A stretch of 64,000 nucleotides of DNA from Streptomyces sp. A2-16 (GCF_018128905.1 NZ_CP063808.1:7812001-7876000); one strand, 5' to 3'. Shown: positions 40,990 to 49,775, numbered from the stretch's first letter. Numbers and translations: made by a program. Notes: generated by a model from the letters alone, not told the origin.

Positions 40990-41382
40990 TCAGATCTCGT
41001 GGTAGAAGCCGACGTTGACGCTGCGCGGGGCGGTGCGGTCGCGGATGACGATCTCTCCGTTGCCGCCCCGGGGCAGGGTCACGGAGCCGCCGTACACCAG
41101 CGGCTGCGCGTAGGCGCCGGCCACGAGCTGCACCTCGGACGAGGGATCGGGCTGCGAGCCCTGGAGCCAGGTCACCTGCCAGACGCCCTCGGGCCCGCAC
41201 AGGAACTCCAGATGCACCCGGGAGACGAACAGCCAGTCGTCGGGGGTCGCGAGCCGGCACACGGACTTGTCCCGGCCCACCCGCAGCACGGTGCCCGGGT
41301 CACTGGGCGCGTCGGCCATCTGCATCCCGGCCGTGGCACCCTCCTCCGCCGCGGTGACGACGGCCATGGTGAGTTCGAGCAC
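40990..41382 (-). CDS. FHA-domain-like protein
   Basis: 130 residues from GTG 41382, which has AGGAGGA eight bases upstream. LRVGRDKSVCRL and FVSRVHLEFLC contain the G-R and S-R-x-H residues of forkhead-associated phosphothreonine-binding domains, spaced as expected, with the closing strands following. It is all one domain. A partner kinase is not nearby. The role is likely phosphopeptide recognition. Confidence 0.75.
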   Translation of the reverse strand: MLELTMAVVTAAEEGATAGMQMADAPSDPGTVLRVGRDKSVCRLATPDDWLFVSRVHLEFLCGPEGVWQVTWLQGSQPDPSSEVQLVAGAYAQPLVYGGSVTLPRGGNGEIVIRDRTAPRSVNVGFYHEI

Positions 41383-41539
41383 GTGCGCTCCTCCTGAAGG
41401 TTCCTTGCGCGGCAACCCCGTTGACCTGCCGCCGCCGCATGATAAATCGCCCGGCACGGCGGTGTCCGGCGCAAGGCACGCAAGACCGGCCTGCCGCCCG
41501 AGTCCGGGCGACAGGCCGGTCGTACGCGTGAACGAGGCG

Positions 41540-42298
41540 TCAGCTGTGCAGCAACCGCTCCGTCAGTTCGCGGTAGTCCCGCAGTGCCAGCCGGAGTTGC
41601 TCGGTGTCACCGGCGGCAACGGCCTTGTCCTGGCCGCCGTCGCCACCCTGCCAGGAGTTGCGCAGGGTGTGCCGACGCTGCTTGACGGCGTCGGCGAAGC
41701 GGGCGGCGACCTCCTCCAGCACATGGTCGGCCTCCTCGACGGCGGAGCGGGGCTCGTCCACGAACCCGGCCACGGCGTGCTGGAGCCGCATGCTGAGCTT
41801 GTCGGACTCCTCGTGCGGCAGCAGCCGCGCCTCACGCCCGTGGGATCCGCCCACGCCGGGTCCGACACCTCCCACGCCATCGGAACCGGCGTCGCCCCCC
41901 CGCCCGTTCTCACGGCCGAGACCGGAGGTCTTGTCACGCTCTGCGGCACCGAGACCGGAGGTCTTGTCACGCCCGGCGGCACCGAGACCGGAGCTTTCGT
42001 CACGACGTGCGGCACCGAGACCGGAGCCCTCGTCACGACGTGCGGCACCGAGACCGGAGCCCTTGTCGCCGCCGACCGCCGGGTCCGGGTCTCCGGCGAA
42101 GCCGCCCTCACCGCCGGTCTCGGGGTCCCGCCGCTCACCGCGAGGCGTACCCGCCGCACGGTCGAGGTCCGGCGCCTCGGTCTCGGTGGGCGTCACCAGG
42201 GGGCTGTGCGAACCCGCGGGGTCGTTGCCCGTGCCCCTGCCGATCTTTCCCGCACCCCGTGCCCCGTCGGCGCCCGGCCTGCTCGTGGCATCCGTCAT
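41540..42298 (-). CDS. Unknown protein with 11-residue repeats and conserved C-terminal helical domain
   Basis: 252 residues from ATG 42298. The first 160 residues are hydrophilic and low-complexity and contain four and a half tandem copies of an 11-residue unit of the form (G/S/T)SGLGAAxRD(E/K). The last 90 residues are helical (LQHAVAGFVDEPRSAVEEAD ... LRDYRELTERLLHS) and match the domain of the gene before it. Start lies five bases past that gene's stop, so they form an operon. No membrane segment. Unknown function. Confidence 0.8.
   Translation of the reverse strand: MTDATSRPGADGARGAGKIGRGTGNDPAGSHSPLVTPTETEAPDLDRAAGTPRGERRDPETGGEGGFAGDPDPAVGGDKGSGLGAARRDEGSGLGAARRDESSGLGAAGRDKTSGLGAAERDKTSGLGRENGRGGDAGSDGVGGVGPGVGGSHGREARLLPHEESDKLSMRLQHAVAGFVDEPRSAVEEADHVLEEVAARFADAVKQRRHTLRNSWQGGDGGQDKAVAAGDTEQLRLALRDYRELTERLLHS
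41919..42069 (-). repeat. 33-base in-frame tandem repeat
   Basis: About four and a half copies of a 33-base unit (containing ACCGAGACCGGAG) encode the 11-residue repeat of the unknown protein. The two oldest-looking copies at the 5' protein side are identical in amino acids. Ends are approximate. Confidence 0.8.
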
Positions 42299-42303
42299 GT
42301 CGC

Positions 42304-42999
42304 TCAACTTCCCTTCGCGTGACGCCTGTTGGTTGCCCACGGCTGGTGGCCCCGGCTGTCGGTGCGACCGTCACGGGGCCGGCCCGCACTCAGGTGGGAC
42401 TCGTCGGTGGGTGTCCGGGACTCCTCGCGGCTGCTCGGCGGGCCGACGAGGTCCTCGAAGAGGGCCCGCGCCTCGACCATGGCGGCGCGCATGTCCTCGG
42501 TGTCGGTCCGGCCGTCGCCGTCCTGCCGGGTGTTCGCGCCCGCACCGGCCACCACGTGCACCCGCCGGTAGCCGTGGACGTGGTGCGCGTGATGCACCGA
42601 CAGCGCGTTGAACTGTTCCTCGTACTGCCCGCCGCCGGGGAAGCCCCGGGCCTCGGCGAGCTCGGCGAGCAGCCGGTCCGCCTCGGCGACGGCCTCTCGG
42701 GGCGAGTCGACGAAGCGTTCCTGGGCGGCCGTCCAGCGGTCTTCGTACCGCTGGCGCTCCGCCGCTTCGAGCGGCTGCTCGCGCAGGGATCCATGCCGCT
42801 CCACGCGTTCGGTGAGTTCGCGTTCGGCAGCCTTCTCGTCCCCGTCGTGCCGGGCCACGACACGGTCGTACTCGGGCCCGAAGCGACGCTTCAGGCCCCG
42901 GCCGTGCTGCGGACCCCGGCTACGCAGGGTCAGTACGGCCGCCACGACGAGGACGGCCGCCACGATCACGATCAGAGCGATGATCAGGCCTGTTGACAT
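42304..42999 (-). CDS. Single-pass membrane protein, paralogue of the 41540 gene
   Basis: 231 residues from ATG 42999; starts further upstream are possible. One membrane helix (about residues 4-26, LIIALIVIVAAVLVVAAVL) is followed by a basic linker and a helical domain containing QERFVDSPREAVAEADRLLA. This aligns with VAGFVDEPRSAVEEADHVLE of the next gene, so both share the same domain. An A+T-rich stretch (43005-43030) upstream is the probable promoter. The role is unknown. Confidence 0.8.
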   Translation of the reverse strand: MSTGLIIALIVIVAAVLVVAAVLTLRSRGPQHGRGLKRRFGPEYDRVVARHDGDEKAAERELTERVERHGSLREQPLEAAERQRYEDRWTAAQERFVDSPREAVAEADRLLAELAEARGFPGGGQYEEQFNALSVHHAHHVHGYRRVHVVAGAGANTRQDGDGRTDTEDMRAAMVEARALFEDLVGPPSSREESRTPTDESHLSAGRPRDGRTDSRGHQPWATNRRHAKGS

Positions 43000-43066
43000 G
43001 CCAGCCGGGTTGCCGTCAACAATTAATTCAAACCACCTCCGCATATGTGTAGGCGACAATCAGGCC

Positions 43067-43555
43067 ATGACCTGGACCGTCACCCCGGAGCCCCCCGACT
43101 CCCCCACGGCAGCGGCACTCTGGCGCGCCTACTACACGGAGGTCAGCGACCGCTACTACCTCCTCCACGAGAACCGCAGGACGGACCCGGTCGAGCTGGA
43201 GAGGGAGGTGGCCGGCCACACGGGCAGCGAACTGACCCCTCCGACAGGCCAGTTGCTGGTGGCCCGATACGCGGGCGAACCGGCCGGCACGGCGGGCGTG
43301 CGCCTGCGCCACGACGGGAGCGCCGAGCTCACCAGGGTCTACCTGCACAAGGAGATGCGCGGCAAGGGCGGCGCGGTGCTCCTCGTCGAAGCGGCGGAGT
43401 CCGCGGCCCGGGCCCTGGGCGCCACCTGCCTGCTCCTGGAGACCCGCAAGGACCTCACCGAGGCCGTGGCCCTGTACAGAAGGCTCGGCTACACGGACGC
43501 GGAGCCGTACAGCGACGACATCTACGCGGACCACACCCTGGGCAAGACGCTGTAG
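43067..43555 (+). CDS. GNAT-family N-acetyltransferase
   Basis: 162 residues. Acetyl-CoA binding is marked by LTRVYLHKEMRGKGGAVLLV (motif A, R/Q-x2-G-x-G/A) and the final LYRRLGYTDAEPY. ATG 43067 has no ribosome site but lies six bases after GACAAT, a near-consensus -10, so leaderless translation is likely. Substrate unknown. Confidence 0.88.
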   Translation: MTWTVTPEPPDSPTAAALWRAYYTEVSDRYYLLHENRRTDPVELEREVAGHTGSELTPPTGQLLVARYAGEPAGTAGVRLRHDGSAELTRVYLHKEMRGKGGAVLLVEAAESAARALGATCLLLETRKDLTEAVALYRRLGYTDAEPYSDDIYADHTLGKTL

Positions 43556-43608
43556 CCAGGACGGCCCGCGAGCCGCGTACGGACGCCCCCAGGTCGCCCG
43601 CCGTCACG

Positions 43609-45651
43609 TCACAGCCGAGCCGTACCGCCCTCGTGCGGCTGCTCCCGGTCCGACCCGCACAGCTCGTCGTTCAGGTCCTTCACCAGCTGCGCCAGATCGG
43701 TGGGCCGATCAGGCCCCCACCAGTCCCCCAGCAGCTCCCCCAGCGACGCCTCCCGAGCCGCCGCGAGCCGCTCCGCGACCTCCCGTCCCGAGTCGGTGAG
43801 CAGCAGATCCAGCCCCTCCCTGGTCGCCAGCCCGCGCTCCTCCACCTGCCGCGCCGCCTCGATGATCACGCTCAGCGGCACGGACGTGCGCTCGGCGAGC
43901 ACCGCCGGCTCCGCCCAGCCGTACTTCCGCACCCGCAGCACCAGCCAGCTGGAGGCGGGCAGCAGGTCGTACCCGGCCCGCTCGGTGATCTCCCGGTAGA
44001 TCTCACGCCGCCCCTCGCGGGTCCCGAGCACCGACAGCGCCCGGCACACCTCGTCGTACGACGACCGCTCCACGGGGTTGCTGGCCAGTGTCTCGGTGAC
44101 GTCGGGCGCCGTGACCGACCCGCGCAGCCGGTCCTCCTTGAGGAACCAGGCGAGCACGAACCCGACGAACGCGACGGGCGCGGCGTAGAGGAAGACGTCG
44201 GTGATCGAGGAGGCGTACGCGTGCAGCGCCTCGGGCCGCAGGGAGCCCGGCAGCTCCGCGAGCCCGCGGGAGTCCGCCTCGAGCCCCGACACCGAGACTC
44301 CGGGCGGCAGTTGGGCCCCTCGCAGGGCCTCGGCCAGTTTGTCCCCGAGCCGGTTCGCGAAGACCGTGCCGAAGATGGCCACGCCGAAGGACGCCCCGAT
44401 GGACCGGAAGAAGGTCGCACCGGACGTGGCGACGCCGAGGTCCTCGTAGGACACGGCGTTCTGCACGATCAGCACCAGGACCTGCATGACCAGTCCGAGC
44501 CCCAGCCCGAACACACAGAAGTACGCGCTCATCACCCAGGTGGAACTGGACTCGTCGAGCCGGTGCAGAAGCAGCAGCCCCAGCGTGGTGACCGCGGTCC
44601 CGGCCACCGGGAACACCTTCCAGCGCCCGGTACGGCTGACGATCTGCCCGGACACGGTCGAGGACAGCAGCAGCCCGAACACCATGGGCAGCATGTGCAC
44701 ACCGGACATGGTCGGCGAGACGCCCTGCACCACCTGGAGGAAGGTGGGCAGGTAGGTCATGGCCCCGAACATCGCGAACCCGACGATGAAGCTGATGACG
44801 GCGGACAGCGTGAAGGTCCGCACCCGGAACAGCTTCAACGGCAGCACGGGCTCGGCGGCCCGCCGTTCGACCGCCACGAAGGCGACCGCGAGCAGCGCCC
44901 CCAGCACCGCGAGCCCGACGATCTGGGGCGACGCCCACGCCCAGGTGTTGCCGCCCAGCGAGGCCACCAGCACCAGGCAGGTGGCGACGGCGGCGATGAG
45001 GAAGGTCCCCAGGTAGTCGATGACGTGCTTCGCCGACCTGCGCGGAATCCGCAGCACGACGGCGATCACGGCGAGCGCGACCACTCCGACCGGAAGGTTG
45101 ACGTAGAACACCCACCGCCAGCTCAGATGCTCGGTGAACAGCCCGCCCAGCAAGGGCCCGAGCACACTCGTCGCCCCGAACACCGCCCCGAACAGCCCCT
45201 GGTAGCGCCCTCGTTCGCGCGGCGGGACGAGGTCGCCGACGATGGCCATCGACAGCACCATGAGCCCACCGCCGCCCAGGCCCTGCAGAGCCCGGAAGGC
45301 GATCAGCTGGGTCATGTCCTGGGCCATGCCGCACAGTGCGGAGCCGATCAGGAAGATCACGATCGCGGTCTGGAAGAGCCGCTTGCGCCCGTACTGGTCC
45401 CCGAGCTTGCCCCACAGCGGCGTGGCGGCCGTGGACGCCAGCAGATACGCGGTCACCACCCACGACAGGTGCTCCATGCCGCCCAGTTCGCTGACGATGG
45501 TGGGCAGCGCGGTGGACACGATGGTCTGGTCCAGCGCGGCGAGCAGCATGCCGAGGAGCAGGGCCCCGATCGAGACGAGGACGTTGCCGGACACGTGGTG
45601 CTCTCGCGCGTCTCGCACACCCTCCGTCATACCGTGCGCATCCGCGGCCAT
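43609..45651 (-). CDS. DHA2 MFS exporter fused to a C-terminal winged-helix-like domain
   Basis: 680 residues from ATG 45651, with GGGAGG upstream. About 14 helices in residues 25-530 fit DHA2 drug exporters (GKLGDQYGRKRLFQT, RALQGLGGGGLMVLSMAIVG, GAVFGATSVLGPLLGGLFTE). The last 150 residues are soluble and read as a MarR-like winged helix: YGWAEPAVLAERTSVPLSVI, ARQVEERGLATREG and LLLTDSGREVAERLAAA. The exporter should be about 530 residues, so this is a true extension. It could sense drug or link the pump to regulation. Confidence 0.9.
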   Translation of the reverse strand: MAADAHGMTEGVRDAREHHVSGNVLVSIGALLLGMLLAALDQTIVSTALPTIVSELGGMEHLSWVVTAYLLASTAATPLWGKLGDQYGRKRLFQTAIVIFLIGSALCGMAQDMTQLIAFRALQGLGGGGLMVLSMAIVGDLVPPRERGRYQGLFGAVFGATSVLGPLLGGLFTEHLSWRWVFYVNLPVGVVALAVIAVVLRIPRRSAKHVIDYLGTFLIAAVATCLVLVASLGGNTWAWASPQIVGLAVLGALLAVAFVAVERRAAEPVLPLKLFRVRTFTLSAVISFIVGFAMFGAMTYLPTFLQVVQGVSPTMSGVHMLPMVFGLLLSSTVSGQIVSRTGRWKVFPVAGTAVTTLGLLLLHRLDESSSTWVMSAYFCVFGLGLGLVMQVLVLIVQNAVSYEDLGVATSGATFFRSIGASFGVAIFGTVFANRLGDKLAEALRGAQLPPGVSVSGLEADSRGLAELPGSLRPEALHAYASSITDVFLYAAPVAFVGFVLAWFLKEDRLRGSVTAPDVTETLASNPVERSSYDEVCRALSVLGTREGRREIYREITERAGYDLLPASSWLVLRVRKYGWAEPAVLAERTSVPLSVIIEAARQVEERGLATREGLDLLLTDSGREVAERLAAAREASLGELLGDWWGPDRPTDLAQLVKDLNDELCGSDREQPHEGGTARL

Positions 45652-45777
45652 GAAGACCTCCCGAGCCTCTCCGTTACAGCTCCATCGTGATCGGTTTGAT
45701 CGCTTATGGCCTGTTGAGTCCTGTTGGAAGCCGATATTCCGGGGGCTTCCGAAAGCCCGCTGTGGACGGGGTCTGCA

Positions 45778-45783
45778 TAATCT
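45778..45783 (+). promoter_or_regulatory. Putative -10 box for the peptidoglycan-binding gene
   Basis: TAATCT fits TANNNT and lies 30 bases before ATG 45813. No good -35 match is seen upstream. Confidence 0.45.
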
Positions 45784-45812
45784 CTGGAGTTTGTGAGGGG
45801 AGGGACGAACAC

Positions 45813-46763
45813 ATGGCGGAGTCGAACGGCCATCTGTGCCCGGAGTGCGGGGCACCGAGAGGGACCGACAACACCCCGTCCTGCGGGTGCACCCAGCGCG
45901 CGTCGGACGCGCTGCGGGACGCGCGTACGGCGGAGGCCGCCGCGGCGGAGGACTTCGATCCGTTGCGCATACGGCCGTACGTGGAGCTGGACGACGAGAC
46001 CGCACCGGTGCCGCGGGTGCCCGCACCGGAGGTCACCATGCCGCTGCGTGCCGTGCCGCCCCGGCCGGATCCCACCGACCTGAGCCGGTTCGAGGCGACC
46101 GGGGCCCCGTCCGTCCCCGCCCGGACCGCCGAGGACAGGCCGCGCCGGACCCGGCGCCGGACCGTCCTGCTCGCCACGGCCGGAGCCGCGGTGACGGTGG
46201 TCGCCGCGGCCGGCTTGGCCAGTGGCCTGTTCACGTACGAGTCGCCCGCGCGGGACGCGGCGGCACCGCGGGACGTGCGTCCGGCCGTCCCGGACGCCCC
46301 GACCACCGCGGCGACGGCCTCGGCGTCCCCGTCCACGGCGGAGGTGTCCTTACGGCCACCCGCCGGACCCGCGTCGCCGACGGCGAGCGCGAGCCCGTCG
46401 ACATCGGCCTCCCCGTCCCCGTCCAGGTCCAGCGCCGCACCGAGCCCGTCACTGTCCCCCGGGCCGACGGTCACCCCGACGGCGTCCGACGCCGCGTCGG
46501 ACAAGGCGAACGGGTCCGACGCGGCCCGCGAGGCGGCTCCGCCGGTACTGCGGCGCGGCTCCGAGGGCCCGGAGGTGGTCGAGCTGGAACTGCGGCTCAC
46601 CCAGCTCAACCTGTACACGAGGAAGGCGAGCGGCCACTACAACGAGGGCGTCGAGGACGCGGTGAACCGGTATCAGCGGGCGCGGGGGGTCCAGCCGACG
46701 CAGTACGGGGTGTACGACCTTGTGACCCGGGAGCGGCTGGAATCGGAAACGACGGAGCCGTAG
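45813..46763 (+). CDS. Membrane protein with zinc ribbon and peptidoglycan-binding domain
   Basis: 316 residues. An N-terminal Cys-rich knuckle (CPECGAPRGTDNTPSCGC) lies in the cytoplasm. A membrane helix at about 112-135 is followed by a Ser/Pro/Ala/Thr-rich wall-spanning stretch and a C-terminal PG_binding_1 domain (LRRGSEGPEVVELELRLTQL, DAVNRYQRARGVQ). ATG 45813 has GGGAGGG ten bases upstream. It may tether a cytoplasmic partner to the wall. Its last codons begin the 69-base repeat array. Confidence 0.88.
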   Translation: MAESNGHLCPECGAPRGTDNTPSCGCTQRASDALRDARTAEAAAAEDFDPLRIRPYVELDDETAPVPRVPAPEVTMPLRAVPPRPDPTDLSRFEATGAPSVPARTAEDRPRRTRRRTVLLATAGAAVTVVAAAGLASGLFTYESPARDAAAPRDVRPAVPDAPTTAATASASPSTAEVSLRPPAGPASPTASASPSTSASPSPSRSSAAPSPSLSPGPTVTPTASDAASDKANGSDAAREAAPPVLRRGSEGPEVVELELRLTQLNLYTRKASGHYNEGVEDAVNRYQRARGVQPTQYGVYDLVTRERLESETTEP

Positions 46764-46980
46764 GGGCGCGCTCGGGGACGGGACAGGTGGGCCTGGCTCC
46801 ACCGAGGGCTGCCAACCTACGCGGAGCCGTAGGCGCGCGCTCGGGGTCGGGACGGGTGGGGCAGACCCCGCCGAGGGCTTCCACCGGACGCGGAGCCATA
46901 AGCGCGCGCCCGGGGACGGGGCAGGTGGGGCAGACCCCGCCGAGGGCTTCCACCGGACGCGGAGCTTAGGCGCGTTCTCG
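46754..46980. repeat. 69-base tandem repeat, three copies and a partial fourth
   Basis: Units beginning GGAGC(C) start at 46754, 46823, 46892 and 46961, spaced by exactly 69 bases. They begin inside the last codons of the peptidoglycan-binding gene and contain the sequence CCGAGGGCT. Each has TAG or TAA in the gene's frame, so they do not extend the protein. Copies 2 and 3 are the most alike. Confidence 0.85.
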
Positions 46981-47017
46981 CACGGGGCAGGTGAACCCGG
47001 CCCCACCGAAGGGCTCC

Positions 47018-47265
47018 CCCGGCCACGAAGCCGTCTCCTCCGACGGGCTCCGACCGGCCCGGACGGGCTCACACCGGCCACGAAGCAACGGGCTCCGACC
47101 GGCCACCAAGCCACCTCCCCGAAGAGGCCCTCACCAGCCATGAAGCCGTCTCCCCCGGCGGGCTCCCACCGCCACGAAGCCGCCCCTCCCGAAGAGCACC
47201 GACCGGCCATGAAGCCACCTCCCCCGAGGAGCCCTCACCGGCCATGAAGCCGTCTCTCCCCCAGA
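47018..47265. repeat. About 35-base imperfect tandem repeat, seven copies
   Basis: A unit containing (C/G)GCCA(C/T)GAAGCC starts at 47021, 47076, 47101, 47136, 47170, 47205 and 47240; the last four steps are 34-35 bases. It fills the space up to the HAD gene stop at 47271. Unlike a CRISPR array, there are no unique spacers between units. Confidence 0.75.
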
Positions 47266-47270
47266 GGCCC

Positions 47271-47939
47271 CTACTGCACGTGCAGCCGGATCGTGCCGTC
47301 CTCCACACGCTCGACCCGCACCTGGGTCAGGTCCCGGACCGTCACGTCCGGGTCGTGGAGCCCGGCTCGCGGGCCGATCCCCACCACGCGCATCCCGGCG
47401 GCCTTCCCCGCCGCGATCCCCGCCCCCGAGTCCTCGAAGACCACGCAGTCCGCGGGCGCGACCCCGAGTTCCGCGGCCCCCTTCAGGAACCCCTCGGGGT
47501 CGGGCTTGCTCGCGCCCACGGACTCGGCGGTGATCCGGACCTCGGGCAGTTCCAGGCCCGCCGCGGCCATCCGCGCCGTGGACAGCGGCACGTCGGCCGA
47601 GGTCACCAGCGCGTGCGGAAGTCCCCGCAGGGACGCCAGGAACTCCGGCGCCCCGGGTATCGCCACCACGCCGTCCATGTCCGCGGTCTCGTCCGCGAGC
47701 ATGCGGGCGTTGTCGGCGAGGTTCTGCTCCATGGGCCGGTCGGGCAGCAGGACCGCCATCGACGCGTGCCCCTGGCGGCCGTGGACGACCTTCATGACCT
47801 CGTCGGCGTCCAGCCCGTGGCGCTCGGCCCAGCGGCGCCAGATGCGCTCCACGACGGCGTCGGAGTTGACGAGGGTGCCGTCCATGTCGAGCAGGAGGGC
47901 GCGGGCGGTGAGCACGGTGGGGGCGGCGGTGGCCGTCAT
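47271..47939 (-). CDS. HAD-superfamily sugar-phosphatase-like hydrolase
   Basis: 222 residues. The nucleophile Asp motif is LLLDMDGTLVNSD, with motif II LVTSADV, Lys in GASKPDPEGF and acidic motif IV in VFEDSGAGI. This is the beta-phosphoglucomutase-like subgroup, often sugar-phosphate phosphatases such as GppA/YfbT types. ATG 47939 has GGAG eight bases upstream. Substrate unknown. Confidence 0.93.
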   Translation of the reverse strand: MTATAAPTVLTARALLLDMDGTLVNSDAVVERIWRRWAERHGLDADEVMKVVHGRQGHASMAVLLPDRPMEQNLADNARMLADETADMDGVVAIPGAPEFLASLRGLPHALVTSADVPLSTARMAAAGLELPEVRITAESVGASKPDPEGFLKGAAELGVAPADCVVFEDSGAGIAAGKAAGMRVVGIGPRAGLHDPDVTVRDLTQVRVERVEDGTIRLHVQ

Positions 47940-48130
47940 CGGCAGCTCCAAGACGCGGGACGTGGGGCTTCGGAGGTGTCTCCCCCGCACGCCCCGGAGG
48001 GACAAGGCGGCCCCGCCCGCCGGTCAGGGGAAACGGGCGGAGGCCACTTTGTTTCTCTACGGTACAAAACTGGGCCGGTTCCCGCCACCACCCCCGGGAA
48101 CCGCCAGGAACCGTTCACTCGCCGTTCAGC

Positions 48131-48712
48131 TCACCCGGCCACGGCCTCCCACAGGCTCCACAGCCCGAGCGCCAGCATCAGCAGCGCCGCGACCTTGGTG
48201 ATCAGCTTCAGCGGGACCCGCTTCATCAGGGCCTTTCCGCCGACGATGCCGAGACCGGCCACCGCCCACAGCGCGAGCACCGCACCGAGACCGACGGAGA
48301 GCGGGTCGTCGTAGCGGGCCGCGAGGTTGGCCGTCATGATCTGGGTCAGATCCCCGAACTCGGCGACCAGGATGAGCATGAACCCGGCTCCGGCAACCTT
48401 CCAGAAGGACTGGTCCTCGGGCTTGCGGATCTCCTCGTCGCCGTCGTCCTTCCGCATCAGCAGGACGGCCGCGCCGCCCAGGAAGAGCACACCGGTCAGC
48501 GCCTGCACGATCTGCTGCGGCAGCAGGGTCAGCACACTGCCGGCCGCGACGGCGAGCACGACATGCAGCGCGAAGGCGGCGGCGACCCCGGCGAAGACGT
48601 AGGAGGCGCGGTAGCGGGTGCCGAGGACGAGACCGGCGAGCGCGGTCTTGTCGGGCAGCTCGGCGAGGAAGACGACGCCGAAGACGACGGCCGTCACGGT
48701 GAAGCTGATCAA
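48131..48712 (-). CDS. GDT1/UPF0016 (TMEM165-like) manganese membrane protein
   Basis: 193 residues with six helices in two halves. Each half carries the E-x-G/P-D-(K/L)-T motif of the family: ELPDKTALAG and EFGDLTQIM. Family members move Mn2+ (and Ca2+) out of the cytosol by proton exchange. TTG 48712 follows GAGGACTC. The leader contains a yybP-ykoY-type Mn riboswitch, so high Mn should turn it on. Confidence 0.93.
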   Translation of the reverse strand: MISFTVTAVVFGVVFLAELPDKTALAGLVLGTRYRASYVFAGVAAAFALHVVLAVAAGSVLTLLPQQIVQALTGVLFLGGAAVLLMRKDDGDEEIRKPEDQSFWKVAGAGFMLILVAEFGDLTQIMTANLAARYDDPLSVGLGAVLALWAVAGLGIVGGKALMKRVPLKLITKVAALLMLALGLWSLWEAVAG

Positions 48713-48777
48713 GAGTCCTCAATCGGTCGGGGCTGCCCCACCGAGAGTGTTCCTGCGAAACGACGCCTCGGCACGGC

Positions 48778-48912
48778 AGCACACAGTCAGTGCACTACTG
48801 GCCGAAGGTCTCGCTGGCCGATCCCTGAAGACCTGCCTCCGGGCGCCGGCTCAGACGAGCTGAGCAGTATGTCGACGGTCCGGCGAAGAGCTACTCCCCT
48901 TCAACGCCGTCC
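48778..48912 (-). ncRNA. yybP-ykoY (Mn2+) riboswitch
   Basis: On the minus strand the RNA starts with AAGGGGAGTAGC (about 48902-48890), then CCGTCGACA, and closes with GCGAGACCTTCGGCC (about 48814-48800). These are the conserved loops of the manganese-sensing aptamer. It lies in the leader of the GDT1-type gene. End points are approximate. Confidence 0.85.
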
Positions 48913-49057
48913 ATCGTACGTGATCGTTTCGCCGTAAACCTTGTCGTGTCATGTACGCGTCACTAACTTCTCACCGTACGCACATCTCCCCGCAACACGG
49001 AGTCGCGAACATTCGAACGCTCGCGCTCCAACACCCCCGCCCCCCAAGGGAGTTCGC
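48913..49057 (+). promoter_or_regulatory. Promoter region of the secreted nuclease
   Basis: This gap separates the riboswitch (minus strand) from the nuclease start. It is less G+C-rich than the surroundings (TTTCGCCGTAAACCTTGTCG ... TACGCGTCACTAACTTC), fitting divergent promoters. I could not fix box positions with confidence. Confidence 0.35.
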
Positions 49058-49702
49058 ATGCCGAAGTTCTACGCGCGTCGACGGCTCAGCATACTCGGCG
49101 CGCTCACCGCGCTCATAGCCTCCGTCGCGGTTCTCAACGGCCCGACCGCCTCCGCCGCCCTCCCCACCCCGGTCAGCGCGGCCACCGCCCGCACCTACCT
49201 CGCCTCGCTCACCGTGGCGACCGAGAACCGCACCGGCTACAGCCGGGACCTGTTCCCGACCTGGATCACCATCAGCGGCACCTGCAACACCCGCGAGTAC
49301 ATCCTCAAGCGGGACGGCTCGAACGTCGTCACCGACTCCGCCTGCGCCGCCACCAGCGGCAGCTGGTACTCCCCCTACGACGGCGCCACCTGGACCGCCG
49401 CCTCCGACGTCGACATCGACCACCTGGTCCCGCTCGCCGAGGCCTGGGACTCCGGCGCGAGCGCCTGGACCACGGCCCGGCGCCAGTCCTTCGCCAACGA
49501 CGTCACCCGCCCGCAGCTCCTCGCGGTCACCGACAACGTGAACCAGTCCAAGGGCGACCAGGACCCGGCCACCTGGATGCCGTCCCTCACCTCGTACCGC
49601 TGCACCTACGTGCGCGCCTGGGTCCAGGTGAAGTACTACTACGACCTCTCCGTCGACTCCGCGGAGAAGAGCGCGCTGACGAGCTACCTGGCCAACTGCT
49701 GA
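49058..49702 (+). CDS. Secreted HNH-family nuclease
   Basis: 214 residues. A signal peptide ends at about TASAA. The catalytic centre is DIDHLVPLAEAWDSGA with ANDVTRPQLLAVTDNVNQSK, the D-H-x-V-P-L ... N-x-x-K arrangement of DUF1524-like HNH nucleases. Four cysteines (CNTREY, DSACAA, RCTYV, LANC) suggest disulfides in the mature protein. ATG 49058 has AAGGGAG upstream. It should cut nucleic acid outside the cell. Confidence 0.92.
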   Translation: MPKFYARRRLSILGALTALIASVAVLNGPTASAALPTPVSAATARTYLASLTVATENRTGYSRDLFPTWITISGTCNTREYILKRDGSNVVTDSACAATSGSWYSPYDGATWTAASDVDIDHLVPLAEAWDSGASAWTTARRQSFANDVTRPQLLAVTDNVNQSKGDQDPATWMPSLTSYRCTYVRAWVQVKYYYDLSVDSAEKSALTSYLANC

Positions 49703-49775
49703 CGAATCCGAGCCCCGGAATCTCCCCGTGGACCTCCGTCGTTCCGTACCGTACGGGGCGACGGAGGAGGATCAC

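Noticed and set aside
46754..47265. CRISPR array
   Set aside because: Repeats follow each other without unique spacers, unit lengths differ between the two arrays and no cas gene is present.
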